A DNA stretch of 64,000 nucleotides from Mucilaginibacter corticis. Its GTDB lineage: Bacteria > Bacteroidota > Bacteroidia > Sphingobacteriales > Sphingobacteriaceae. Shown here one piece after another: positions 36,105 to 45,370 of the stretch. Where the stretch lies: contig NZ_VLPK01000002.1 of assembly GCF_007558865.1 (NCBI RefSeq), forward strand, positions 806,001 through 870,000. Direction: 5' to 3'. Every line of letters starts with the position of its first letter. Position 1 is the stretch's first letter. The translations under genes were made by a program, and so were the position numbers. The notes beneath the pieces were generated by a model. The model searched no databases and was not told the origin of the DNA. It saw only the letters and a program-made list of their open reading frames with translations.

Positions 36105-37406
36105 ATGAAAAAAACCACTACCGGCAACTACCGTTGGGTAATATGTGCGCTGCTGTTTTTTGCCACTACGGTAAATTACCTTGACAGGGCTGTTATAAGC
36201 TTGCTGAAATCAACCTTGTCAAAAGAGTTTAAGTGGACTGACGGTGACTACGCCAATATCGAAATTGCTTTTAAACTGGCTTATTCGCTTGGACTTATTA
36301 CCGCAGGCGGCATTATTGATAAGGTGGGTACCAAGATAGGCTATTTTATGTCTACGCTTTTGTGGAGTCTTTCTGCAGTGGGGCATGCCCTTGTTTCAAG
36401 CACATTCGGATTTGGTTTTGTACGTTCTGCGTTAGGTTTTAGCGAAGCGGGTAACTTTCCGGCCGCTATTAAAACCGTAGCCGAGTGGTTCCCTAAAAAA
36501 GAGCGAGCCTTTGCTACAGGCATATTCAATTCGGGTACAAATGTTGGTGCTATTGTGGCACCATTAACAGTCCCTTTTATTGCGTCTGCGTGGGGGTGGA
36601 AATGGGCTTTTATTATTACCGGTTCTACCGGGTTTATTTGGCTCATATTCTGGTACTTTTTTTATCAATCACCTTCAAAACATAAATATGTAACACAGAA
36701 CGAATTAGATTACATCAATAATGATCCTGAGAATTCAGTTCCTGAAATCGCGCAGCAAAAAATTGCGTGGGGTAAGTTGCTTCAATTCAGACAAACCTGG
36801 GCATTTGTGGTAGGCAAGTTTTTAACAGACCCAATCTGGTGGTTTTACTTATTTTGGCTGCCCGATTTTTTAGAGAGCCAATATGGCATTAAGGGTACGG
36901 CTATAGCTTTACCAGTCGCGTTTGTGTACACCATGTCTACGGTCGGCAGTATCGCGGGTGGCTGGCTGCCCATGAGCCTGATCCGTAAAAACTGGCCGAC
37001 ATTTAAGGCCCGCAAAACGTCCATGTTTATTTACGCGCTATTTGTTATCCCTATTGTATTCGCGCAGTTTTTAGGTGGTATAAATATGTGGCTGGCTGTT
37101 ATTGTAATAGGTATAGCGGCATCGGCACACCAGGCCTGGAGCGCTAATATATTTACAACCGTGTCTGATATGTTCCCCAAAAACTCGGTAGGCTCTGTTA
37201 CCGGTATAGGAGGTATGTTTGGGTCATTGGGTGGCGTACTATTTTCTTTATTTGTACAGAAGAACCTTTTTGTTTATTACCGCAGTATCCACAAGATTGA
37301 AGTAGCCTATTATATCATGTTTTTTGTTTGTGGCGGGGCATATCTTTTAGCCTGGCTGATCATGCATTTCCTGGTACCTAAAATGAAACCTGTCAGGTTA
37401 GATTAA
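36105..37406 (+). CDS. MFS transporter, hexuronate (ExuT-like) family
   Basis: 433 aa with 12 hydrophobic segments. The anion:cation symporter signature is present: RWVICALLFFATTVNYLDRAVIS at the first helix and GFGFVRSALGFSEAGNFPAAIKTVAEWFPKKERA after helix 4. It probably imports galacturonate or glucuronate by proton symport. Third gene after kduI and the SDR oxidoreductase, in the same direction, supporting this. Confidence 0.93.
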   Translation: MKKTTTGNYRWVICALLFFATTVNYLDRAVISLLKSTLSKEFKWTDGDYANIEIAFKLAYSLGLITAGGIIDKVGTKIGYFMSTLLWSLSAVGHALVSSTFGFGFVRSALGFSEAGNFPAAIKTVAEWFPKKERAFATGIFNSGTNVGAIVAPLTVPFIASAWGWKWAFIITGSTGFIWLIFWYFFYQSPSKHKYVTQNELDYINNDPENSVPEIAQQKIAWGKLLQFRQTWAFVVGKFLTDPIWWFYLFWLPDFLESQYGIKGTAIALPVAFVYTMSTVGSIAGGWLPMSLIRKNWPTFKARKTSMFIYALFVIPIVFAQFLGGINMWLAVIVIGIAASAHQAWSANIFTTVSDMFPKNSVGSVTGIGGMFGSLGGVLFSLFVQKNLFVYYRSIHKIEVAYYIMFFVCGGAYLLAWLIMHFLVPKMKPVRLD

Positions 37407-37500
37407 AAATAAATTTAGTTTACCTGTTTTAACTATATTTATTGCGCATTAGGCGCGGCCATTACCAGTTGGGCAACCTCAATAATTTGATAGTTTACAC

Positions 37501-38286
37501 ATGAACAGGTTTTTTGTTTGTACATTAATAATTTTATCGAAAATTACGCCGGTAACTTATGCGCAAACGGTAATGCTCGATTGTTATTTTAACCACGAAA
37601 CGTATAAAACTTCACACGGAACTGAACGCTTCCATTATTTATGGAGTGATGAAAGAGATTCGGGCTTTAGTATATGGGGTGATATATTTAAAGCCAATGG
37701 TTTTAAGCTGGACACATTAGATAAAGCGCCATCGGTTTCGAATCTGAAAAACAGCAATGTTTATATTATTGTAGACCCGGATACAAAAAAAGAAACCGCT
37801 AATCCTAATTATATTAAAGCTGAAGATGTTGAGCAGATAGCGGCCTGGGTAAAAGCAGGCGGTATATTGGTTATAATGGCCAATGACAGCGCTAATGTAG
37901 AATTGCCGCATTTTAATAATTTGGCTGCAAAATTTGGCTTACATTTTAATAATGATTTGCAAAATCATGTTGTGGATGATAAACATTTTAAAGATGGTGA
38001 GGTTATATACGTCGATAATGACATATTCAGATCAAAGCCTACGCTTTTTTTGAAAGACGTGTGCAGTATCAGTATAAATAACCCAGAAGGCAAACCTGTA
38101 TTTAAATCGGCGGATGGGGCCGTAGTGATTGCTGCTACCGCTAAATATGGAAAAGGTACGGTGTTTGCCGTGGGCGATCCGTGGTTGTATAATGAGTATG
38201 TAAACGGTCGGTTACCTGCCGGATATCATAATGATGTCGCGGCGAAGGAGCTTACCGCATGGCTGAAAGAACAAATAAAAAAATAA
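37501..38286 (+). CDS. Exported protein with GATase/DUF4350-like fold
   Basis: 261 aa with a signal peptide (residues 1-21, ending VTYAQ). The remainder resembles the DUF4350/ThuA-like type-1 glutamine-amidotransferase fold seen with uronyl hydrolases: VYIIVDPDTKKETANPNYIKAEDVEQIAAWVKAGG then VIMANDSANVELPHFNNLAAKFGL and GKGTVFAVGDPWLYNEYV. No nucleophilic Cys is visible, so catalysis is doubtful. It is between the hexuronate transporter and GalM and probably belongs to sugar uptake or processing. Moderate family confidence. Confidence 0.7.
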   Translation: MNRFFVCTLIILSKITPVTYAQTVMLDCYFNHETYKTSHGTERFHYLWSDERDSGFSIWGDIFKANGFKLDTLDKAPSVSNLKNSNVYIIVDPDTKKETANPNYIKAEDVEQIAAWVKAGGILVIMANDSANVELPHFNNLAAKFGLHFNNDLQNHVVDDKHFKDGEVIYVDNDIFRSKPTLFLKDVCSISINNPEGKPVFKSADGAVVIAATAKYGKGTVFAVGDPWLYNEYVNGRLPAGYHNDVAAKELTAWLKEQIKK

Positions 38287-38314
38287 ACCAATTCATATAA
38301 CTTAAATTAAAAAC

Positions 38315-39460
38315 ATGAACTTAAAATTTATCGCGGGTGCGTTGCCTGCCCTGCTTTTGGTGGCAGCCTGTAATTCGTCAACAAAAACAACTGTTACAGA
38401 TAGCGTAAAAACCGATTCGGTAGCTAAGACAGATACATCAACCAAAAATGCATCGTTCTATACCCTGAAAAATAAAAATAATGTGCGGGCTATATTTACA
38501 AATTATGGCGGCCGCTTGGTAAGCTTGTTCGTACCGAATAAAAAAGGTAAAATAATTGACGTGGTTACCGGTTTTAAAACTGCCGAAGAATATAAAAAAT
38601 CTACCGAACCCTATTTTGGCGCTACCATTGGCCGTTACGGCAACCGTATTGCAAAAGGCAAATTTATGTTAGATGGTAAACAGGTTACACTTACCATAAA
38701 CAATGGCCCTAATACGCTGCATGGTGGTAAGGCTGGTTTTCAGTATGTGATGTTTGATGCTAAAATGCCCGATGATCATACTTTAGAACTAAGCTATCTG
38801 TCAAAAGATATGGAAGGCGGTTTCCCCGGGAATGCAAAAGTAAAGGTTACTTATAGCCTTAATGATGAAAATGAGTTACATATGGATTATGAAGCTACAA
38901 CTGATAAAACTACGGTAATGAATTTGACCAACCACGCGTTCTTTAACTTAAATGGAGAGGGTAGTGGTACCATATTAAACCACATTGTACAGATCAATGC
39001 TGATAAATACACCCCGGTTGATTCAACGCTGATACCTACAGGCAAATTAGAACCGGTTGCAGGTACACCGTTTGATTTTAATAAACCAACAGCTATTGGC
39101 CTTAGAATTAAAGACAAGAACGAGCAGTTAAAAAATGGTACAGGTTACGATCATAACTTCGTATTATCGGGCACAGCGCCTGGTAAATTCGCGCACGCGG
39201 CTACAGTAATTGGCGACAAGAGCGGCGTGGTAATGGATGTGTATACCCAGGAGCCGGGACTGCAGTTTTACAGCGGTAATTTTATGCAGAGCAAGAATAC
39301 ATTTAAAGGCGGCAGCAAGGACGATTTCAGAACAGCTTTTGCTATGGAAACCCAGCATTTCCCTGATTCACCAAACGAGCCTTCATTTCCGACAACTACT
39401 TTAAAACCGGGAGAAACTTATAAAACATCGTCATACTATAAATTTTCGGTTAAGAAATAA
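38315..39460 (+). CDS. galM: Aldose 1-epimerase (galactose mutarotase), lipoprotein
   Basis: 381 aa. An N-terminal lipobox (LLVAAC, Cys near residue 19) with a Thr/Ser/Lys-rich linker indicates surface or periplasmic anchoring. The mutarotase core has NGPNTLHGG and LTNHAFFNL with the catalytic His pair, the TGYDHNFVL Asp and the general-base Glu in AMETQHFPDSPN. Interconverts sugar anomers outside the cytoplasm. Last gene of the uronate/sugar run, closed by a terminator. Confidence 0.93.
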   Translation: MNLKFIAGALPALLLVAACNSSTKTTVTDSVKTDSVAKTDTSTKNASFYTLKNKNNVRAIFTNYGGRLVSLFVPNKKGKIIDVVTGFKTAEEYKKSTEPYFGATIGRYGNRIAKGKFMLDGKQVTLTINNGPNTLHGGKAGFQYVMFDAKMPDDHTLELSYLSKDMEGGFPGNAKVKVTYSLNDENELHMDYEATTDKTTVMNLTNHAFFNLNGEGSGTILNHIVQINADKYTPVDSTLIPTGKLEPVAGTPFDFNKPTAIGLRIKDKNEQLKNGTGYDHNFVLSGTAPGKFAHAATVIGDKSGVVMDVYTQEPGLQFYSGNFMQSKNTFKGGSKDDFRTAFAMETQHFPDSPNEPSFPTTTLKPGETYKTSSYYKFSVKK

Positions 39461-39480
39461 CCAGTATAAAAACATAAACA

Positions 39481-39515
39481 AAAAGGCGATGAGTTTTTAA
39501 ACTTATCGCCTTTTT
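39481..39515 (+). terminator. Terminator of galM
   Basis: AAAAGGCGATGAGT pairs with ACTTATCGCCTTTTT (one G-T) around a T/A loop, 21 nt after the stop. Confidence 0.8.
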
Positions 39516-39552
39516 GTTTATAAATGTGGTGGCATTATATTGTCAGTGATTT

Positions 39553-39656
39553 TGTTTCATTTTGTTTCACCGTATTTTATTAATCGGCTGTATTTTAGGA
39601 GATTATTAAAAAAAGTTGTTTCACTTGTTTCATCTGTTTCACACTCTCGTGAAACA
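39553..39656 (+). repeat. Cluster of TGTTTCA heptamers
   Basis: TGTTTCA occurs at 39553, 39563, 39617, 39626 and 39635, with an inverted copy TGAAACA at 39650. Within each group the spacing is 9-10 nt, about one helical turn. They lie in the gap between the convergent galM and outer-membrane barrel genes, which otherwise holds only terminators. Confidence 0.6.
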
Positions 39657-39687
39657 AAAACATACACCTGATATCCCGTGAAAAGCA

Positions 39688-39718
39688 AAAATCCCTGACC
39701 TGATAGGTCAAGGATTTT
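39688..39718 (-). terminator. Terminator of the Oar-like barrel gene
   Basis: AAAATCCCTGACCT pairs with AGGTCAAGGATTTT (one mismatch), 3-nt loop, followed on the minus strand by TTTTTGCTTTT; 26 nt after the stop. Confidence 0.75.
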
Positions 39719-39743
39719 ACTATCGCGTTAGCAATACAATAGC

Positions 39744-42560
39744 TTAGTTGTATATAAAGCTGCCGTCGCCTCGGCGCTGCATGTTCTTGCCGTTGCGTTG
39801 CGGCCGGCCTCCCCATTTTTGCAGGTTAAGGCGTAAGCCCACCAGGAAGTAGCGGCTGTTGGTGTTAGATATCGTACTTATCTGTCCGCCGGCGAATGGT
39901 TGTTGCAGGATGAAGTCGTTTTGATGTAGTACGTCAAATACGTCAAAGGTAAATACCAGGTTTCTCTTTTCCAGGAACTCCTTCTGGAAGCCCATATTGA
40001 TAACAAAGGGATTGGTGCTGCCCTTTACCCCTGATACCAGGTTTTTACTTGCACTGTAATTGAGTTGGTAAGTTTGCTTAAAGTAAAACTTACCGTCAAT
40101 AGCAAATTTAGTAGTTGAATATTGGGTACCCATGGCTTGAGCTATCGAACTAAAATTACGTGTTAAAGTATAGCCTACATAAGGGTTTACTTCAATGTTG
40201 TCATTCGGATTGATCCTTGGCCCAAACCGGTTATCAAATGACCATGTAGTTTGGTGAAATATATTGTTGGCTTCTTCTGCAGTTGCATAATTGTAATTTA
40301 CGCTTCCGTTTAAAGAGAAATTGTATCTCCTGTCATCTAATTGCTTAGAGATGCTATAACCGGTTCCCCATGCATATGAGCCATCAAGGTTAATATAGTG
40401 TACCTCCCGGTAGGTAGAATGTGTGGTATCATTTGGGATTGGAATTGTTAAAACGTTAGTAGTAACCTTGTGCGTATACAAATTCAAATAACCACTAACA
40501 CTAATATTAAACCTTGAGTTAGCCAGGTAATTGTTATACTTTCCGTTGATGGAGTGATTAAAGCCAGGGTCCAGGTTAGGATTACCAACGATAACGTTCA
40601 AAGGATTACTGCGATCTGTAAAAGGTTGTATTTGATCAAATGACGGATCAATATTGTTTCCATTATAGTTTAACTCCACTCTTTCAGTACGTGACCATGA
40701 GTATGAGAACCGGAATGCAGGTATTACTTTAAAATTATGGCGTGAGCTTGAAACATTTTGAGCTATACTGTTATCAACCTTTGTACCCGATAAGTCATAA
40801 TTTATTGCGGTTGCACCAATAGACATGTTTACCTTCTTTCCATCCAGTCGATAATTAACTGTATATCTTGATTGGGTGATTGTGAAGTTGTAAATGTTGC
40901 TCAAATCAGGACGATGAACAATTGAATCCTGACCATTGACATCTTTGCGGATTTCTGTCTGCTGAGAATTTGCTGAATTGTCGGACTTTGAGAATTCGCC
41001 TCTGAATTCTAATAAAGAAATCAGACTTAAGGGTTCAGTATAGGTAGCAGAACCGTTGAACGATGTATTTATGTTATGCCTGTTAGTTAAAAGATGCACC
41101 GTAGAGTCTTTTATTACGGTGTTCATCGTGGTGTCTTTGAAATAAAGGTAATGTTTGTTTGTATTACCATCATTCGTGTTGTCGTTATGCGAATAGCCTA
41201 AATTGATTGAAATATTCCTTTTAGGTTTTTTAAAGAGATGTACATAAAGCGCATTTGCTCCAAAATTTGTATTCGAACCTGTGTTAGTACTTACTCCATC
41301 ACTTAAAAGATGTTGAAAATTTGAAACACCAAGACTGTTACTGAAATCATCGGTTTCATTTCGTCTGTAATTGTTTGAGTTTGATGAATTGGAAATGCCA
41401 AAATTCGGATTTATCTGGATGAAATTCAGGCTATCAGCTTGTATTTCAATTTGAAAATGCCCGTTTTGTCCATTACCGTGATTTTCGGCGCTTCCCTGCT
41501 GATCAAATTTTACAGGCCCTCCAAAATTTGTTTCGCTTTTTTGTGTGACATAGTTGCCAAATTGGTGGTTTATTGAATTATTATTATTAAACCAATAACC
41601 ATAACTGGTATTAACCTGCACTTTTTTACTCCACTGATCACGATAGCTCACATTTGGTGAACCTGTATGTGTAGTGCCCGGATTACCACCGCCAATACCG
41701 TCAACGGTACTTTTAGCGTCCCCAATAACACTTACTACCTGGTTAGCATCTATATGCTGAACCGAGACAGAAGCATTATACCTGCCGTTATTACCTGCCT
41801 GATCGGTTGTACGGCCGGTGATACCTACAGATCTGTCGGGTTTAGTGGTGATATTTAAGATCTTTTGCGGAGTTCCTGTTTTAATGCCGGTGCGGGCAGC
41901 CTGGTCGCCATAATCGTCAACTATCTGTAGCTTTTCAACTATATCTGCTGGTAAATTTTTAAGGGCTTGTGATACGCTGCCGCCTGCAAATTCCTTACCG
42001 TTCAGTTTGGCCTTAACAACTGCTTCACCCTGGTGTGTTAATGATCCATCTGAGCCAACTTCCATACCCTCCATTTTCTTTAACAGTTCGTCGATGGTGG
42101 CATTGGGCCGTACTTTATAATCGCTTGCGCGGTATTCAACAGTATCTGTTTTATAGGTTACACTGGGCGTGCCATTGATTTTTACTTCGTTAAGCTGATT
42201 GGTTTCAGTCTTTAGCGTTATCGGGTCGAGAACTATTTTCTTTGCTATATCACTATTAAGATATTTTTTCACAAACGTTGTACTGCCTATACTTGAAACA
42301 GTTACGTTAAATACGGCCTTTTTTACGTCTTTAAACACGAATATACCATCTTCGTTTGTGGCGGTTCGTATGGTGTCCACTGCTGATTTTAAAGTCACCA
42401 GCGCGCCAATAACGGTTTCTCCTTTCTCATCCTTTACCACACCACTCACTTCGCGTGAAGGTAGGGGGGGAGGCGGTTGCGCAGGTTTATTTTGTGCCGA
42501 TATTTTTGACGATATCAACAATAAAAATAAGATGGGTATAATCGGTAAAAGTTTTTTCAT
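39744..42560 (-). CDS. Oar-like outer-membrane beta-barrel protein with carboxypeptidase-like domain
   Basis: 938 aa. Signal peptide (residues 1-22), a Pro-rich stretch (QPPPPLPS), then a carboxypeptidase-regulatory-like beta-sandwich (REVSGVVKDEKGETVIGALVTLK) to about residue 110. A TonB-plug-like region follows (DELLKKMEGMEV, KNLPADIVEKLQIVDDYGDQA) and a large C-terminal beta-barrel with many Asn-rich strands (OMP_b-brl_3 type). Such proteins probably pass large substrates or act as adhesins; no SusD partner exists here. Downstream in the same direction of a secreted Gly-rich CBM9-like protein, 34 nt away, with which it may act. Confidence 0.9.
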   Translation of the reverse strand: MKKLLPIIPILFLLLISSKISAQNKPAQPPPPLPSREVSGVVKDEKGETVIGALVTLKSAVDTIRTATNEDGIFVFKDVKKAVFNVTVSSIGSTTFVKKYLNSDIAKKIVLDPITLKTETNQLNEVKINGTPSVTYKTDTVEYRASDYKVRPNATIDELLKKMEGMEVGSDGSLTHQGEAVVKAKLNGKEFAGGSVSQALKNLPADIVEKLQIVDDYGDQAARTGIKTGTPQKILNITTKPDRSVGITGRTTDQAGNNGRYNASVSVQHIDANQVVSVIGDAKSTVDGIGGGNPGTTHTGSPNVSYRDQWSKKVQVNTSYGYWFNNNNSINHQFGNYVTQKSETNFGGPVKFDQQGSAENHGNGQNGHFQIEIQADSLNFIQINPNFGISNSSNSNNYRRNETDDFSNSLGVSNFQHLLSDGVSTNTGSNTNFGANALYVHLFKKPKRNISINLGYSHNDNTNDGNTNKHYLYFKDTTMNTVIKDSTVHLLTNRHNINTSFNGSATYTEPLSLISLLEFRGEFSKSDNSANSQQTEIRKDVNGQDSIVHRPDLSNIYNFTITQSRYTVNYRLDGKKVNMSIGATAINYDLSGTKVDNSIAQNVSSSRHNFKVIPAFRFSYSWSRTERVELNYNGNNIDPSFDQIQPFTDRSNPLNVIVGNPNLDPGFNHSINGKYNNYLANSRFNISVSGYLNLYTHKVTTNVLTIPIPNDTTHSTYREVHYINLDGSYAWGTGYSISKQLDDRRYNFSLNGSVNYNYATAEEANNIFHQTTWSFDNRFGPRINPNDNIEVNPYVGYTLTRNFSSIAQAMGTQYSTTKFAIDGKFYFKQTYQLNYSASKNLVSGVKGSTNPFVINMGFQKEFLEKRNLVFTFDVFDVLHQNDFILQQPFAGGQISTISNTNSRYFLVGLRLNLQKWGGRPQRNGKNMQRRGDGSFIYN

Positions 42561-42594
42561 ATTAGGGTATAAGTATATAATGGTTCAGGGTAAC

Positions 42595-43431
42595 TTACTT
42601 TTCGGCTAAAGTATATTTACCCCAAAAATCGGTAGGAGCTAACAGCTCCTGGTAGTCAATATTATTTCGTCCGCCGCCGGAACCACCACGTCCGCCGCCG
42701 CCACCACGACCGCCACGTCCTCCGCCACCTCCACCAAAGCCGCCGGTAGCAGGAACTGGTATGCCGCTAAGCATTATCTGGTAAGCAAATTCTTTTGGTG
42801 AGTCGGCAGATAAGCCAAGGATTTTAAGCGGTACAGCCATTTCATAAGTTAGGCTACCCTGATCGTCATATCCTACCAATGCTTTAATACTGTATTCGTT
42901 ATAGATAGATATCAAGGTATCTGTAATGTCTTTAAAGCCTAAAACTTTAATTTCTTTAGCTGCTTCGATGAATTGCTTGTGCGCTTCTTCAGTAGCTGCT
43001 TTAGCAGCCGAGTCAGACAAAGGCGCTCCGCCATTTCTTCCCCCACCAAAACCACCACGTCCCCGTCCGCCACGTCCAACTGCTCTGCCTACAACAGGAT
43101 AGGTTAAGCTGAAGGCATCCTTTTCGTTTTTCTTATCATCGGTGTTTACATTAAGCGTGATACCACCCGCGGCAATTTTGGCATTATTGGTAGCATCGGT
43201 TGATTTTGCAACCAGGTATAGATATTTCTCATCGTTAGCTAAGCTGTAGTATAGCTTAACGTTTTTGTTATAGGCCTGAAAATTATTGTTCCATTCGGCA
43301 ATGTTGCCATCAATTTTAACATTTTGTACAGCCCATAAACCAGCAGCTTGTACACTTTTTAACTTGTCCTGGGCAAAGTTTTGCGAAATGCAAAATGCAA
43401 TCAGCAGTAATGATAACACACATTTTTTCAT
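42595..43431 (-). CDS. Exported CBM9/DOMON-like protein with Gly-Arg-rich insertions
   Basis: 278 aa with a signal peptide (residues 1-20, LSLLLIAFCISQNFAQ). The N-terminal half resembles the CBM9-like/DOMON fold (VKIDGNIAEWNNNF, then YYSLANDEKYLYLVAKSTD), a family that binds carbohydrates or haem. Two low-complexity Gly/Arg blocks interrupt it: near residues 118-140 (GRGGRGRGGFGGGRNGG) and near 235-258 (GGFGGGGGGRGGRGGGGG). These look like flexible surface linkers. It is the upstream partner of the Oar-like barrel. Function not established. Confidence 0.75.
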   Translation of the reverse strand: MKKCVLSLLLIAFCISQNFAQDKLKSVQAAGLWAVQNVKIDGNIAEWNNNFQAYNKNVKLYYSLANDEKYLYLVAKSTDATNNAKIAAGGITLNVNTDDKKNEKDAFSLTYPVVGRAVGRGGRGRGGFGGGRNGGAPLSDSAAKAATEEAHKQFIEAAKEIKVLGFKDITDTLISIYNEYSIKALVGYDDQGSLTYEMAVPLKILGLSADSPKEFAYQIMLSGIPVPATGGFGGGGGGRGGRGGGGGRGGSGGGRNNIDYQELLAPTDFWGKYTLAEK

Positions 43432-43620
43432 GTCGGTATTTGTTTAAAATTGATGACCGTGAAATTACGACGAAGTTTAATTTAATATCGTAATGTCATA
43501 CAATTGTTGCTTAGTTGTGATGTAATTGTTGCACAAAATGTTAGCTAAACTGGTATATACATGATTATTAAATGTTTAATGAAGGTGTTTAATTGGCTGT
43601 CGTATTTATTTGAAAAAATA

Positions 43621-43651
43621 TTTGCAGCAGTGTTTTTTAATCCTACCTTTG
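43621..43651 (+). promoter_or_regulatory. Promoter of tRNA-Pro(TGG)
   Basis: TTTG at 43621-43624 and TACCTTTG at 43644-43651 with a 19-nt spacer, an excellent match to the Bacteroidota consensus; the tRNA starts 11 nt later. Confidence 0.75.
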
Positions 43652-43661
43652 CAATCCCAAT

Positions 43662-43735
43662 CGGGATGTAGCGTAGCCCGGTATCGCGCCACATTTGGGA
43701 TGTGGAGGCCGCAGGTTCGAATCCTGCCATCCCGA
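43662..43735 (+). tRNA. tRNA-Pro (anticodon TGG)
   Basis: 74 nt. Acceptor stem CGGGATG/CATCCCG, D arm, anticodon stem CCACA/TGTGG around the loop TTTGGGA with anticodon TGG, T arm GCAGGTTCGAATCCTGC, discriminator A, CCA not encoded. It marks the left boundary of the integrative conjugative element; the integrase gene begins 308 nt downstream. Confidence 0.96.
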
Positions 43736-43759
43736 CGGATAGCGATATCAAAAAGAATC

Positions 43760-43793
43760 AAAACCCTGTAAGTCATCTGATTTACAGGGTTTT
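43760..43793 (+). terminator. Terminator after tRNA-Pro
   Basis: AAAACCCTGTAA pairs with TTACAGGGTTTT, 10-nt loop, 25 nt past the tRNA. The rest of the 308-bp gap to the integrase (43736-44042) shows only a short palindrome at 43941. Confidence 0.8.
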
Positions 43794-43940
43794 GTGCTTT
43801 ATAGCCCTTCCCCAAATCATCAAAAAAACGCATAGTTTATCAAGTTGTTGGATACCAAAGTGCACACCTAAAATTTTATTTTAGATTTGAGGTATTCAAA
43901 AGTGATGTAAGTAGCTGTTATACAGTTAGTTGTAAGCGTT

Positions 43941-43958
43941 CAAAATTGACGAATTTTG
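43941..43958. promoter_or_regulatory. Short palindrome upstream of the integrase gene
   Basis: CAAAATT, four nt, AATTTTG: a perfect 7-bp inverted repeat about 85 nt before the integrase start. Possible regulator or recombinase binding site; no direct support. Confidence 0.3.
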
Positions 43959-44042
43959 CCTGTTTTTACATCGTTTTGCGCCCTATTTGAGTCAGTTTAT
44001 TTACCTGAAAAATTAAATGAAACTCAATTAAAATCAAATGAT

Positions 44043-45266
44043 ATGAAAACAACTAACAGCTTTGGGGTCTATTTTACGATAAGAGTAGACAAAGAAAAAG
44101 ACGGAATCGCACCGATTTATGCGGGAATTACGGTCAATGGCACAAAATCTCTCATGGCTTTACAGGAAAAAGTTAGCGTCAAATGCTGGGATATTAATAA
44201 AGGACTTGGTAAAAACAATACGGCTGAAGGCAAAAAAATTAACGCCTACCTGGAGGAGGTTAGGCAATCCATCACAGCATGTTATAAGGATTTGCAGTTA
44301 CAAAGGAAGGTCATAACTGTAGAAACGGTCAAAGCAACCTTTCTTCGTACAGGTAGTGACGAACACACTTTAGCTGAGATCGCTACCTATCATAATGAAA
44401 CTTCTGCCGGGGTGCTTGCGGCCGGCACGATGAAAAACTATTACACCACTCAAAAATATATCGAAGAATTTGTGCAGGCCCATTTCAAAAGGAAGGCGTA
44501 TTTCCTTACCGAACTTAACTATAAATTCATCCTCGATTTCGAAACCTTTCTTCGTAAACGCGTACCGGTGGACCATCAGAAACCGCTTACGAATAATGGT
44601 ATCATGAAACACCTCGAACGTTTCCGTAAGATGATTAATCTGGCTTATAAACTAGAGTGGATACACCGTGACCCGTTTGAGAAATTTCAATTAAAATTCA
44701 ACAGGGTGGAGAAAGATTATTTATCAGGTGATGAACTGGCGGCCCTGGAACAAAAAGAATTGTCGCTCCCGCGATTATCGGTGGTCAGGGATATTTTTGT
44801 TTTCTGCTGCTACACGGGTCTGGCATTCGTGGACGTTGCTAATCTGTCTTACGAAAACATAGTAAAAGGGCAGGACGGAGAACTTTGGATCAAAACTTCC
44901 CGCCAAAAAACAACGGTTCCGGTTGACGTGCCGCTGCTTGATCAGGCAAAAACAATCATGGGGCGTTACAAAAATAATATCCGAGCGAGATCCGGCGGCA
45001 CTATTTTTCCGATGATCTCAAATCAAAAGATGAATAGTTACCTAAAAGAACTGGCAGAGCGGTGTGACATTACCAAAGTGCTGACCTTTCACATCGCCAG
45101 GCATACGTTTGCGACTACCGTGACCTTGTTAAACGGGGTTCCGATGGAAACAGTCAGTAAGTTACTTGGGCACACCACGATGAGATCAACGCAGGTTTAT
45201 GCTAAAGTGATTGAAAAAAAGGTTAGTGAGGATATGGCAAAATTAAACCTCTTACTCAGCAAGTGA
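44043..45266 (+). CDS. Tyrosine recombinase (integrase) of the conjugative element
   Basis: 407 aa from the ATG at 44043; a longer frame to 43956 reads into non-conserved sequence. N-terminal arm-binding domain (FGVYFTIRVDKEKDGIAPIYAGI), SAM-like core-binding domain, and a C-terminal catalytic domain with HIARHTFAT (HxxR) and LGHTTMRSTQVYAKV (His/Trp position and nucleophile Tyr). The first catalytic Arg, normally in TGLR, is Ala here (CYTGLAFVDVANL). IntDOT of CTnDOT also lacks this Arg. It excises and inserts the element at tRNA-Pro, reading away from the tRNA. Confidence 0.95.
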   Translation: MKTTNSFGVYFTIRVDKEKDGIAPIYAGITVNGTKSLMALQEKVSVKCWDINKGLGKNNTAEGKKINAYLEEVRQSITACYKDLQLQRKVITVETVKATFLRTGSDEHTLAEIATYHNETSAGVLAAGTMKNYYTTQKYIEEFVQAHFKRKAYFLTELNYKFILDFETFLRKRVPVDHQKPLTNNGIMKHLERFRKMINLAYKLEWIHRDPFEKFQLKFNRVEKDYLSGDELAALEQKELSLPRLSVVRDIFVFCCYTGLAFVDVANLSYENIVKGQDGELWIKTSRQKTTVPVDVPLLDQAKTIMGRYKNNIRARSGGTIFPMISNQKMNSYLKELAERCDITKVLTFHIARHTFATTVTLLNGVPMETVSKLLGHTTMRSTQVYAKVIEKKVSEDMAKLNLLLSK

Positions 45267-45338
45267 TCTTTCTATGCGCACAATTCCGGCCAGACCAAAC
45301 CCTATGGGGTACAAACCAAAGTCAAGCGACATGTCCTT

Positions 45339-45370
45339 TTTCGCCCCGGTATCCCGGGGCGAAATTTTTT
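45339..45370. terminator. Bidirectional terminator between integrase and PRTRC genes
   Basis: A perfect 11-bp stem (TTTCGCCCCGG with CCGGGGCGAAA, loop TATC) followed by six T. It separates the convergent integrase and ThiF genes and overlaps the ThiF stop codon. Confidence 0.85.

Noticed and set aside
42199..42609. 136 aa plus-strand ORF opposite the Oar-like gene
   Set aside because: Complete antisense overlap with a well-supported signal peptide and carboxypeptidase-like domain; composition is that of a shadow frame.
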